From Bacteroides neonati (lineage in GTDB: Bacteria; Bacteroidota; Bacteroidia; Bacteroidales; Bacteroidaceae), in contig NZ_HG726019.1 of NCBI RefSeq assembly GCF_000499785.1, positions 320,645 to 384,644 of the forward strand: 64,000 nt of DNA, in the 5' to 3' direction. The stretch's first letter is position 1. Each line of letters opens with the position of its first letter. Made by a program: the position numbers and the translations under genes. This document shows positions 17,671 to 25,821 of this stretch, piece after piece. The notes beneath the pieces are model-generated. The model saw only the letters and a list, made by a program, of their open reading frames with translations, was not told the origin of the DNA and made no database searches.

Positions 17671-18960
17671 TTACGGACTCCAAAGCAACTTGTATGGTTT
17701 GTCGGAATAAATATTGAGTACCCATTGTCTGCCTGTCTTTACCCATTTCGCAGGAACTGTAATGAATCGAAAGATAAATCGTTTGACTCGGCTTACCGGT
17801 TCAATATCTTCAAACACGGCTGCAACCTTCTCAATAAGGTAAGCATAAAAGTTTTTAGCCATGGCTGTAAGTAGCAGGAATACTGTATTCTCTTTGAGGA
17901 ATGAACAGGGAAGATGACTCCACCCGAAATCGTTATTCATCATGTCGAATGTTCTTTCACAGGCTCCACGAGCATTGTAGAAGAGTACAATGTCTTTTTC
18001 AGAACTTTCATGGTCATTGGTTAAGATGCACCGATAGGTGTATTCACCATCAAATAGGTCCAATTGGTTGTCCTTACGCTTTTGCCTTTGAATAACAAGT
18101 CGGTAGTTTTCTTCTTGCAAAAAGGAAGTAAAAGGTATGGAGGTCACTTCATAATTCTCGAAGTTGATTTCTTCTTTTTTCCAATCTGTGATTTTCGTCA
18201 TTTCTTCATACAGAGACTGACATTTGCCGGCTCGTATGTAGAACTTGTTGCAGTAGCCATGTGTCATACGGATAATCTCTTCCGAATAAGAACCACAGTC
18301 CATCCGGCAACGGTCTATGAATATTCCCCTATCGGCCAAACGACGAAAAGTCCGTTGGAGCGTATCCGCTTGACGAAAACGGACATTTGCGTTTGCGGCC
18401 CGATTTTCCACACCAACAATGTTACCACCAATAGTTGCCGTGCCGGGGAAATAACCACGTTTTTTCTTGTAAGAATACTGAGTGTCATACTTTTCTGTGG
18501 GAATAAACTGGTGGTCGAAGTCCAAGTTATAAAGCGTGTTTGGCTTGAGTTGTTCTGTTTGAAGGAGCATATCGAGCATCAAACTATTAAGCTGTTCCGC
18601 CTTATTGAAAGCATAGCTTGCTCCTTTTTGGGAAGTATAGTGGATATCCAATTCTGCGAGTTCTTTTATGCCTCTCAATAAAGTATCCGGACTGGGGATT
18701 TCAGTATCCGGGCGTAATTCAAGATGTTTGCCAAGGTGTTTGCCGATATCTTCGATGTGGTCACCGCCGCAATAGTAGATCCAAAATAGGCTCGAAATAA
18801 TTTCGCTATATTGGTAACCGGCGTAGGAAGAACGTAATCCTAAAGATTTATCGATCACGGAATTCAGTCCTAAACGAGAAAATTCATCCATTGCGTAAAA
18901 TATACCCCCAAAAGGAGTGATATTATCTGATTTTATGGCTATTTTTGTTGTCATATGCAC
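17671..18960 (-). CDS. IS1380-family DDE transposase
   Basis: This transposase of up to 429 residues (427 if the second Met is used) catalyses movement of the element. Visible family features are the first acidic region around LDFDHQFIPTEKYDTQYSYK, a second aspartate in CRMDCGSYSEE, and the C-terminal YNARGACERTFDMMNNDFGW with its Y-x2-R-x3-E signature. The frame is complete, so the element may still be mobile. It is read on the minus strand, opposite to the interrupted fecR and to susC. Confidence 0.93.
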   Translation of the reverse strand: MHMTTKIAIKSDNITPFGGIFYAMDEFSRLGLNSVIDKSLGLRSSYAGYQYSEIISSLFWIYYCGGDHIEDIGKHLGKHLELRPDTEIPSPDTLLRGIKELAELDIHYTSQKGASYAFNKAEQLNSLMLDMLLQTEQLKPNTLYNLDFDHQFIPTEKYDTQYSYKKKRGYFPGTATIGGNIVGVENRAANANVRFRQADTLQRTFRRLADRGIFIDRCRMDCGSYSEEIIRMTHGYCNKFYIRAGKCQSLYEEMTKITDWKKEEINFENYEVTSIPFTSFLQEENYRLVIQRQKRKDNQLDLFDGEYTYRCILTNDHESSEKDIVLFYNARGACERTFDMMNNDFGWSHLPCSFLKENTVFLLLTAMAKNFYAYLIEKVAAVFEDIEPVSRVKRFIFRFITVPAKWVKTGRQWVLNIYSDKPYKLLWSP

Positions 18961-19021
18961 AAGTACCTTTATGGTTTGTTTGGTAGCACTAATTTAGGTG
19001 AATCTTGTGACATAACCAAAC

Positions 19022-19046
19022 CTTGAGGATGTTATTCATCCTCAAG
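19022..19046. repeat. Hairpin near the right end of the IS
   Basis: CTTGAGGATG (19022-19031) pairs perfectly with 19037-19046 across a 5-base loop, between the transposase start and the right terminal repeat. It probably belongs to the IS and may block outside transcription into the transposase gene. Confidence 0.6.
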
Positions 19047-19092
19047 TGTTTGGATTCTCTGAAAATAATATGACTGCGGATTTAAGGTTAAG

Positions 19093-19482
19093 CAAAATGG
19101 GGATAACGATAATAAAATTACATTGTTTAGCGGAAGTATTGAATTTAATGTGGAGTCGACTGATCATAAAATTCTTTTAAAACCCATGCAGGAGGTGGTT
19201 TATAACTCCGATGGCTCCGGCGTTCAATTAATTGATTTAAGTAATATTTCGTGGAAAGATGGTCGCTATTACTTTACCAATATAAGCCTGAAGCGCTTTA
19301 TCGAAACAATTAACGATATGTACAAAACGGATATTTCGCTACGTACCTCTCCCAATGCAGAGAGTGCATTTACCGGTAGTATTCGCTACGATGAGCCATT
19401 GGATGATGTCATTAGTAAGATCTGCTTTGCATTAAACCTTAAGAGAGGAGAAGAGAAAGGGAAAGTTACTATATATAATTAA
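19093..19482 (+). pseudogene. fecR anti-sigma gene, C-terminal fragment
   Basis: These 129 codons plus stop complete fecR after the IS. They encode the end of the FecR domain (KITLFSGSIEFNV, KPMQEVVYN) and the DUF4974-type C-terminus (YYFTNISLKRFIETINDMYK, then FTGSIRYDEPLDDVISKICF). This is the part that contacts the STN domain of the partner SusC. With the IS in place it cannot be translated together with the membrane helix. With the inversion undone and the IS removed, the three pieces give 77 + 106 + 129 = 312 residues, normal for the family. The partner susC starts 47 bases later. Confidence 0.88.
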
Positions 19483-19529
19483 ATATTTTTTGTCAATCTA
19501 AAGTCTAATTTAAAAATCAAATTGAAAAC

Positions 19530-22500
19530 ATGAGAAGACCTCAAAATCCTTACAGGTTACGGTATATGAAATATATCGTTCTGTTAATGTTACTTTATCC
19601 GATGGGCGTTATTGCTGCCCAAAAAATAGTTTCGGTTAAAGGACAATCAATTTCTATGAAGCAGGCCATTGAGCTTATTGAGAAAAACAGTGATTACACC
19701 TTTTTTTACAACGCAGCCGACCTAAAACACATGTATCCCAAAAATATCGATTGCCAGGGAACAATAAATGAAGTACTTGAGAAAGTTTTTGAGGGTACCG
19801 GGGTGAGCTATCTCATAAGAGGTGAGGAAGTGATTCTGAAAGTTAATGTGCAGCAGAATGCTCAACAACAGAAGAAGAACCAAATAATGGGTGTGGTGGT
19901 TGATGATAAAACCGGCGAAAGCATCATTGGAGCTACAGTAAAGCTACTTGGTGCGAATGTGGGGGTCATCACTGATTTGGACGGTAAATTTACAATTTCG
20001 GCTTCTCCTAAAGATGAGTTGCAGGTATCGTTTGTTGGATACATTACTAAGACCTTGAAAGTCGGAAATCAAAAAGTGATTTCAATCTCTTTGGCTGAAG
20101 ATGCTCAGCAACTCGATGAGGTTGTAGTCACAGCTTTTGGTACGGGACAGAAAAAAGAGAGTGTTGTGGGCTCTATCCAAACAATGAGACCGGCAGATTT
20201 GAAGGTTCCCTCGGCTAACCTATCTACTTCGTTTGCAGGACGTATGGCGGGTGTCGTTGCTTATCAACGTACCGGATTGCCCGGACAAAACGGAGCTGAT
20301 TTCTTTATTCGTGGTATCTCGACCATTAGTGGTATTACCTCTCCATTGATTATTCTTGATGGCGTCGAAGTTAGTTCCGGCGACTTAAACGCAATTGATC
20401 CTGAAATTATTGAGGGATTTTCGATACTAAAGGATGCTACGGCTACAGCCATGTATGGTACCCGCGGAGCCAATGGTGTAATGATTGTAACAACAAAATC
20501 CGGTGAAAACCTGGATAAACCGATCATTGGATTTCGTGTTGAAGCCAATATGACTACTCCGACTCAAACACCCAAATTTGTTGATGGAGCTACTTATATG
20601 GAGTTGTATAATGAAGCCGTTTCTAATCAAGGAACTGGAGATGTGTTATTCACAAATCAGCAGATTCAAGGAACTCGTAACATGCTCAATCCTTATATTT
20701 TCCCCAATGTAAATTGGTATGATGAAATTTTCAATGATGCAGCTTATAATCAAAAAGCGAACTTCAATATCCGTGGAGGTACGAAGAAGATCACTTACTT
20801 TATGAATATTACAGCCAATCATGAAACCGGTATGCTCAAAAATCGGAGTAAAGACTATTATTCATACAACAATAATATTAGCCTGATGAAGTATGCCTTC
20901 CAGAATAATATTGATTTTCACATGACAAAATCATCTACGATCTCGCTCCATTTAAATGCTCAACTGGTCGATATGACTTCTCCTGCTATTGGTGCTGATG
21001 AGACAGATCCTTCTAAGCAGATGGAGAAAATTTACGGCTCTATCATGGATTCGAATCCGGTAGATTTTCCCGTTTTTTTTCCAAATACCGGCGAAAAGTG
21101 GGTGAAGTGGGGGGCGTATGCTGGTGGTAATGAACAGGGAGCAACCAACCCGCTAGCACAAGCTACACGAGGGTACTCTGATAGCTTTGCCAGCACTGTG
21201 ATCGCTAATATCGATTTTGACCAGAAACTGGACTTTATCACGAAAGGACTTCGTTTTAAAACCATGTTCTCTTTTAAAAATTACAGTAAAACAACAACCA
21301 ACCGTACACAGGATGTGAACCGCTACTCTATTGCAAGCTTTTCGCAAAATGCGGCTGGTGAGTATGAATATGTGGTAGAGCCATTGGGTACCCCATCAAA
21401 ACCCGTATTATCGACCAAAAGAATGGTTAATGGCGACCGAAGAATGTATTTTCAGGCGTATGTCGATTATAACCGCTCGTTTGGCGATCATTATCTAAGT
21501 GGTATGGCACTCTTGAATATGGATGATTATTCGTTAAACGCAGGTGACGGCTTAATCAATTCTTTGCCTAAACGCAAAATAGGATATGCTTTCCGTGCTT
21601 CTTACGATTATGCACATCGTTATATGTTAGAATTCAATGCCGGCTATAATGGTTCGGAGAACTTTGCACCTGGCAAACGTTTTGGTTTTTTCCCTTCGGT
21701 AGCGTTGGGTTGGAACGTAAGTGAGGAGAAATTCTGGCAGCCAATGAGTAATATCGTTTCGAGACTTAAGTTCCGTGGCTCGTATGGTTTGGTGGGTAAC
21801 GACCAAATCGGTAGTGAGCGCTTTATCTATATGGCAGATGTATTATTGCAAGGAGATAAGGACAGCCCGGGGTTTACTACGGGATATGGTAATAATAAAC
21901 TAGATCTGAAAGGCCCTATTTATAACCGTTTTCAGAATAATGATATAACATGGGAGGTAGGCCATAAATTGAACGTAGGTGCAGATATCCAGTTGTTCAA
22001 TGCACTAGACCTTTCTATTGATGTGTTTGAAGAGATAAGAAGCGATATCTTTCAACAAAAAATGTCGATTCCAAACTATTTAGGTGCAGCGAAGACGAAA
22101 ATCTTCGGTAATTTAGCCAAAGTAAAGAATTGGGGTGTGGATGTTTCTGCCGATTATGGTAAGCGTATTTCAAAAGATTTCTTCATTCAATTTAAGGGAA
22201 CATTCACCTTTGCTCGTAATAAAGTGCTAGAATATGATCAGGCACCCGGTGTGCGTCCTGCGAACTCTAAAGTGGGACATCCGGTTAATACTATTTTTGG
22301 TTTTGTTAGCGACGGTTTGTATATTGATCAAGCCGATATCGATCGGAGTCCTTCTTCTATGCTGGGCAATATTGCAATTGCTCCGGGAGATATAAAGTAT
22401 GTGGACCAACCGGATAAAGATGGTAAATATGATGGTAAGATTACCAATGACGATAAGATCGCTATGGGACATCCTACCGTTCCCGAAATCGTATATGGTT

Positions 22501-22934
22501 TTGGCCCCTCGATGACTTATAAGAAATGGGATTTCTCTTTCTTTTTCCAAGGTGTGGCCAATACATCGTTGATGATGGAAGGTTTTCATCCTTTCGGAGC
22601 TCAATATAATCGCAACGTTCTACAGTTTGTGGCAGATAATCGTTGGGACCCGACTAATCAGGATAGAAACTCGACTTACCCCCGTCTGACGAAGTATGAA
22701 AATAATAACAACAATAAATCTTCTGATTTTTGGTTGCGCAATGGAGCTTTCTTGAAGCTGAAAAACGTAGAGTTAGGCTATTCTTACAAGAAGATGAGAG
22801 TCTATGTTAGCGGTGTTAACTTATTAACCTTTGCCCCCTTTAAACTTTGGGACCCGGAAATGGGTGGTGGGGCAGGTTTGAAGTACCCCACACAGCGTGT
22901 ATTTAATATCGGTTTCCAAATGTCGTTTAGATAA
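19530..22934 (+). CDS. SusC/RagA family transporter with STN signalling domain
   Basis: This 1134-residue TonB-linked outer-membrane transporter has a signal peptide (to about residue 30), an STN domain (about 38-104, ISMKQAIELIEKNSDYTFFY to VSYLIRGEEVIL), a carboxypeptidase-regulatory-like domain (about 120-200), a TonB-box-like stretch (LDEVVVTAFG), the plug motif SPLIILDGVEV and a long barrel. STN domains signal through a FecR anti-sigma protein to an ECF sigma factor. That FecR gene, directly upstream, is broken, so the signalling route should be cut while transport may remain. Its stop lies two bases before the susD start. Confidence 0.95.
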   Translation: MRRPQNPYRLRYMKYIVLLMLLYPMGVIAAQKIVSVKGQSISMKQAIELIEKNSDYTFFYNAADLKHMYPKNIDCQGTINEVLEKVFEGTGVSYLIRGEEVILKVNVQQNAQQQKKNQIMGVVVDDKTGESIIGATVKLLGANVGVITDLDGKFTISASPKDELQVSFVGYITKTLKVGNQKVISISLAEDAQQLDEVVVTAFGTGQKKESVVGSIQTMRPADLKVPSANLSTSFAGRMAGVVAYQRTGLPGQNGADFFIRGISTISGITSPLIILDGVEVSSGDLNAIDPEIIEGFSILKDATATAMYGTRGANGVMIVTTKSGENLDKPIIGFRVEANMTTPTQTPKFVDGATYMELYNEAVSNQGTGDVLFTNQQIQGTRNMLNPYIFPNVNWYDEIFNDAAYNQKANFNIRGGTKKITYFMNITANHETGMLKNRSKDYYSYNNNISLMKYAFQNNIDFHMTKSSTISLHLNAQLVDMTSPAIGADETDPSKQMEKIYGSIMDSNPVDFPVFFPNTGEKWVKWGAYAGGNEQGATNPLAQATRGYSDSFASTVIANIDFDQKLDFITKGLRFKTMFSFKNYSKTTTNRTQDVNRYSIASFSQNAAGEYEYVVEPLGTPSKPVLSTKRMVNGDRRMYFQAYVDYNRSFGDHYLSGMALLNMDDYSLNAGDGLINSLPKRKIGYAFRASYDYAHRYMLEFNAGYNGSENFAPGKRFGFFPSVALGWNVSEEKFWQPMSNIVSRLKFRGSYGLVGNDQIGSERFIYMADVLLQGDKDSPGFTTGYGNNKLDLKGPIYNRFQNNDITWEVGHKLNVGADIQLFNALDLSIDVFEEIRSDIFQQKMSIPNYLGAAKTKIFGNLAKVKNWGVDVSADYGKRISKDFFIQFKGTFTFARNKVLEYDQAPGVRPANSKVGHPVNTIFGFVSDGLYIDQADIDRSPSSMLGNIAIAPGDIKYVDQPDKDGKYDGKITNDDKIAMGHPTVPEIVYGFGPSMTYKKWDFSFFFQGVANTSLMMEGFHPFGAQYNRNVLQFVADNRWDPTNQDRNSTYPRLTKYENNNNNKSSDFWLRNGAFLKLKNVELGYSYKKMRVYVSGVNLLTFAPFKLWDPEMGGGAGLKYPTQRVFNIGFQMSFR

Positions 22935-22935
22935 A

Positions 22936-24849
22936 ATGAAGAATAGAATGAAAACAATAAATAAATTTTTAGTATGGGCATTAATTATTATCGGATTCAC
23001 GTCTTGTGACTTTTTGGATATTGTGCCCGATGAAAAGGAGAAAGCAGAAGATGCTTTCGAAGATGTGAATGCAGCCGAACGTTATATGTATTCGTGTTAT
23101 GCCTATTTGCCGCAAGCGCGAAGTGGTACCGGGTCATTGGATTTTATGACAGGTGATGAGGTTGTAACTGCTTTTGAGCATGAAACCTTTGCCTCTTTTC
23201 CAAAAGGAAACTATACGGCCTCTTCTCCGGTTATCTCATATTGGGATACCTTTTTCCAAGGGTTACGTCAATGCTACATTATGTTAGCGAATGTACATCG
23301 TGTTCCCGGTTTATCAGAAGAAACGAAGAATGACTATATTTCGCAAGCTAAGTTTCTCATAGCTTATTATCATTATCTATTGGTTCGATGCTATGGTTCG
23401 GTTATTTTGATCAAGGAAGAACCGGATATTTTAACGAAACCAAGTGACTATTTGGGAAGAACCCCACTCGATGAGTGTGTAAGCTATGTTTGTAATACTT
23501 TTGATGAGGCTGCCAGTGGTTTGCCTGCTACGCGCCCCGTACGCTATTATGGCTTGGCAACAAGTGTTGCCGCCAAATCATTAAAAGCTAAAATGCTGCT
23601 TTATGCTGCATCGCCCTTGTTTAATGGGAATGCTGAGTTTTATGCCGATTTGAAAGACAAAGAAGGGAACGCTTTAATGCCGTTGACCTATGATCCGCAA
23701 AAATGGGTGTTAGCTAAAAATGCCTATAAAGAAGCGATTCAGTTGGCCGAGGCCAACGGTTTTGGTCTCTACACAAAATCAGATAAGGATGATGGTAATG
23801 CAGAGCCTAAAGATCCTGTACAACATTGTTTACGGTATGTTATTATGGATGCCGGCAACAATGAAGTCATTTGGGCTGATAGCCGGGGAGAGGGTTCTTA
23901 TGGAGTGCAAAATAAGTCATTGCCTTATTCATCGGGGTCGGCTTGGAATGGGGTAGCACCTACGTTAACCATGTTGAAGCGATTCTATACAAAAAACGGG
24001 TTACCCATTGATCAAGACCCTGAATATAATACAGCCGAGATGTTTAATGTAACTACCGTAGATGCTGCACATGCCAAGCAAGCTGCTGTGGGGGTAAAAA
24101 CGTTCAAGTTTAATTTAGATAGAGAACCTCGCTATTATGCGTGGATCGCTTTTCAAGGAGGATTCTTTGAAGTGCTTAGCGCTGCTTCTAATGGTGCTTA
24201 TGCGGCAGATCAGAGCTATAAACAATATTCGGGAAACGGTTATGGTAAATTAGTTTGTGATTTTGTTTGGGGAGGTAACTGTGCTCGTGGTACAGGAGGA
24301 AGCCTTCGAGGAAATAACTATTCTCCGACAGGATTCTTGAATAAAAAAGGGGTGAACCCTGGCTTTGCTGTATCTAAATCACTTCAAGGCCCATTGGATT
24401 ATCCATGGCCTATTATTCGTATGGCTGAACTTTATTTAGGATATGCAGAGACTTGTGTGGAAACGAATGAGTTGGGAGAAGCAGCTGATAACTTGAATAA
24501 GATACGCCAACGCGCCGGTATACCTACTGTTGAGAAATCATGGGGGGAAATCGCTGGAAAACAACTAACGCAAGACCTTTTGCGCCAGATTGTTCGTCAG
24601 GAACGACAAGTGGAGTTTTATCTTGAGAATCAAAACTTTTGGGATTTGCGGCGATGGAAAATTGCAGAAAAATACTTCAATGTAAAGGCTAAAGGTATGG
24701 ATATTACAGCCAAAACGATTGATGAATTCGTTAAACCGACTGAAGTGGTGTTTGAGCGTAAATTCGAAAGTCCTACACAGTATTTGCTGCCTATTCCGCT
24801 CTCTGATGTGAATAAGAATGAAAAATTAGTTCAAAATCCTGGTTATTAG
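22936..24849 (+). CDS. SusD/RagB family outer-membrane lipoprotein
   Basis: This protein of about 637 residues is the ligand-binding partner of the upstream SusC. The lipoprotein signal peptide has lipobox GFTSC, followed by the SusD-typical DFLDIVPDE. The C-terminal part carries AETCVETNELGEAADNLNKI and RQERQVEFYLENQNFWDLRR, standard for the family. I start it at 22936, two bases after susC; a second ATG at 22948 is equally possible. The adjacent M60 protease suggests glycoprotein-derived glycans or glycopeptides as ligand. Confidence 0.94.
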   Translation: MKNRMKTINKFLVWALIIIGFTSCDFLDIVPDEKEKAEDAFEDVNAAERYMYSCYAYLPQARSGTGSLDFMTGDEVVTAFEHETFASFPKGNYTASSPVISYWDTFFQGLRQCYIMLANVHRVPGLSEETKNDYISQAKFLIAYYHYLLVRCYGSVILIKEEPDILTKPSDYLGRTPLDECVSYVCNTFDEAASGLPATRPVRYYGLATSVAAKSLKAKMLLYAASPLFNGNAEFYADLKDKEGNALMPLTYDPQKWVLAKNAYKEAIQLAEANGFGLYTKSDKDDGNAEPKDPVQHCLRYVIMDAGNNEVIWADSRGEGSYGVQNKSLPYSSGSAWNGVAPTLTMLKRFYTKNGLPIDQDPEYNTAEMFNVTTVDAAHAKQAAVGVKTFKFNLDREPRYYAWIAFQGGFFEVLSAASNGAYAADQSYKQYSGNGYGKLVCDFVWGGNCARGTGGSLRGNNYSPTGFLNKKGVNPGFAVSKSLQGPLDYPWPIIRMAELYLGYAETCVETNELGEAADNLNKIRQRAGIPTVEKSWGEIAGKQLTQDLLRQIVRQERQVEFYLENQNFWDLRRWKIAEKYFNVKAKGMDITAKTIDEFVKPTEVVFERKFESPTQYLLPIPLSDVNKNEKLVQNPGY

Positions 24850-24858
24850 TAGAATGAT

Positions 24859-25713
24859 ATGAAAAGAAGTTTATTATATTTTGCTATGGCGACCTGTTTG
24901 CTCATTATGGCGGGTTGTGCTAAAGATGAGACTGGAATTATTCCCTCTAATCTTTCAAATGTAAGGACGGAAGAGCGTCCGGGTGGAATCTTTGTCCAAT
25001 GGGATAAACCTTCGGACAATACGGTTATGTATGTTAGGGTCTCTTATTACGATCATTTGCTAAAGAAAGATGTCTCTCGTTTATCGAGTTGCGACACGAT
25101 CTTATTACCTAATACCAGACATAAATATGGAGAGTATAAAATGGCGATTCAACCGTTTAGCTCTACAGATACCGCAGGGAAGGTTGAAAACTTGACAGGG
25201 ACTTCCGGCAAAGCACCTGTTACCACTGTGGCTTCTCAATTGACATTGAAAGCCTCTGATTTGAGTACGAATGCACAAGAGGCCTCTGAAGGTTCAATTG
25301 CAAACTTACTTGATGGAAATACAAGCACTTATTTCCATACTACCTGGAACAATCCTCCTGCGGCTCCTCATTGGATGCAGGTAAATCTCCCGCAAGAGAT
25401 AACGGAATTCTATCGTTTTTTCTATGCTCCACGTAATAATGCGAATAATAAGCCAACTGATTTTGACTTGATGGGAAGTAGCGATGGAACGACTTGGTTT
25501 CTGCTGAAGAACTTTACGAAAGAGGCTGATGGCTTGCCGGTTACTGCTACTGGAACGTACACATCAGGCGATCTATCAGTGGAGAAACCTTTTAAATATA
25601 TTCGCTTCTCTGTAAATAAAACAAATTCTGGATCTGTGTTCTGGACAATGTCCGAATTTAAGTTTTATGCAGTGAAAATTGTTGATCCTGAGGCAGAAAC
25701 AGGTAATAAGTAG
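24859..25713 (+). CDS. Surface lipoprotein with discoidin (F5/8 type C) domain
   Basis: This 284-residue protein has lipobox IMAGC, an immunoglobulin/Fn3-like domain (about residues 30-120, GIFVQWDKPSDN) and a C-terminal F5/8 type C domain (about 135-275, NLLDGNTSTYFHTTW to FWTMSEFKFYA). It starts nine bases after susD and probably serves as a surface glycan-binding protein of this PUL. There is no catalytic domain. The ligand is not known; the same discoidin fold occurs in the next protein. Confidence 0.88.
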   Translation: MKRSLLYFAMATCLLIMAGCAKDETGIIPSNLSNVRTEERPGGIFVQWDKPSDNTVMYVRVSYYDHLLKKDVSRLSSCDTILLPNTRHKYGEYKMAIQPFSSTDTAGKVENLTGTSGKAPVTTVASQLTLKASDLSTNAQEASEGSIANLLDGNTSTYFHTTWNNPPAAPHWMQVNLPQEITEFYRFFYAPRNNANNKPTDFDLMGSSDGTTWFLLKNFTKEADGLPVTATGTYTSGDLSVEKPFKYIRFSVNKTNSGSVFWTMSEFKFYAVKIVDPEAETGNK

Positions 25714-25745
25714 GCCTAAAATCACCTTAAATAACTTATAATTAC

Positions 25746-25753
25746 TATATTTG
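25746..25753 (+). promoter_or_regulatory. Possible internal promoter -7 box before the M60 gene
   Basis: TATATTTG matches TAnnTTTG in the 108-base gap before the M60 start. There is no recognisable -33 element. It could allow the protease to be expressed apart from susCD. Confidence 0.3.
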
Positions 25754-25821
25754 ACGGCGGAAATGCAATACTGAATGTGTCGACTGGTTTTGTGTTTCCG
25801 CCTTTTAAATCTAAAAACTTA

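Larger units (their letters stand above)
17503..19087. mobile_element. IS1380-family insertion sequence in fecR
   Basis: This 1585-bp element is bounded by a 5-bp target duplication TTAAG (17498-17502 and 19088-19092). Its ends are imperfect inverted repeats, CCTCATCCGCAG on the left and, inverted, CCTTAAATCCGCAG on the right. Length and single transposase fit the Bacteroides IS942/IS612-type members of IS1380; I cannot name the exact element. Removing the element and one TTAAG copy joins FLVK directly to QNGDNDNKITLF in frame, confirming both ends. The insertion looks recent because the flanking fecR frames are intact. Confidence 0.9.

Noticed and set aside
19483..19529. Vegetative promoter directly before the STN-type susC
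   Set aside because: A TA and TTTG are present but separated by three bases where the consensus has two. Expression is more likely from an ECF-type promoter that I cannot recognise by eye.
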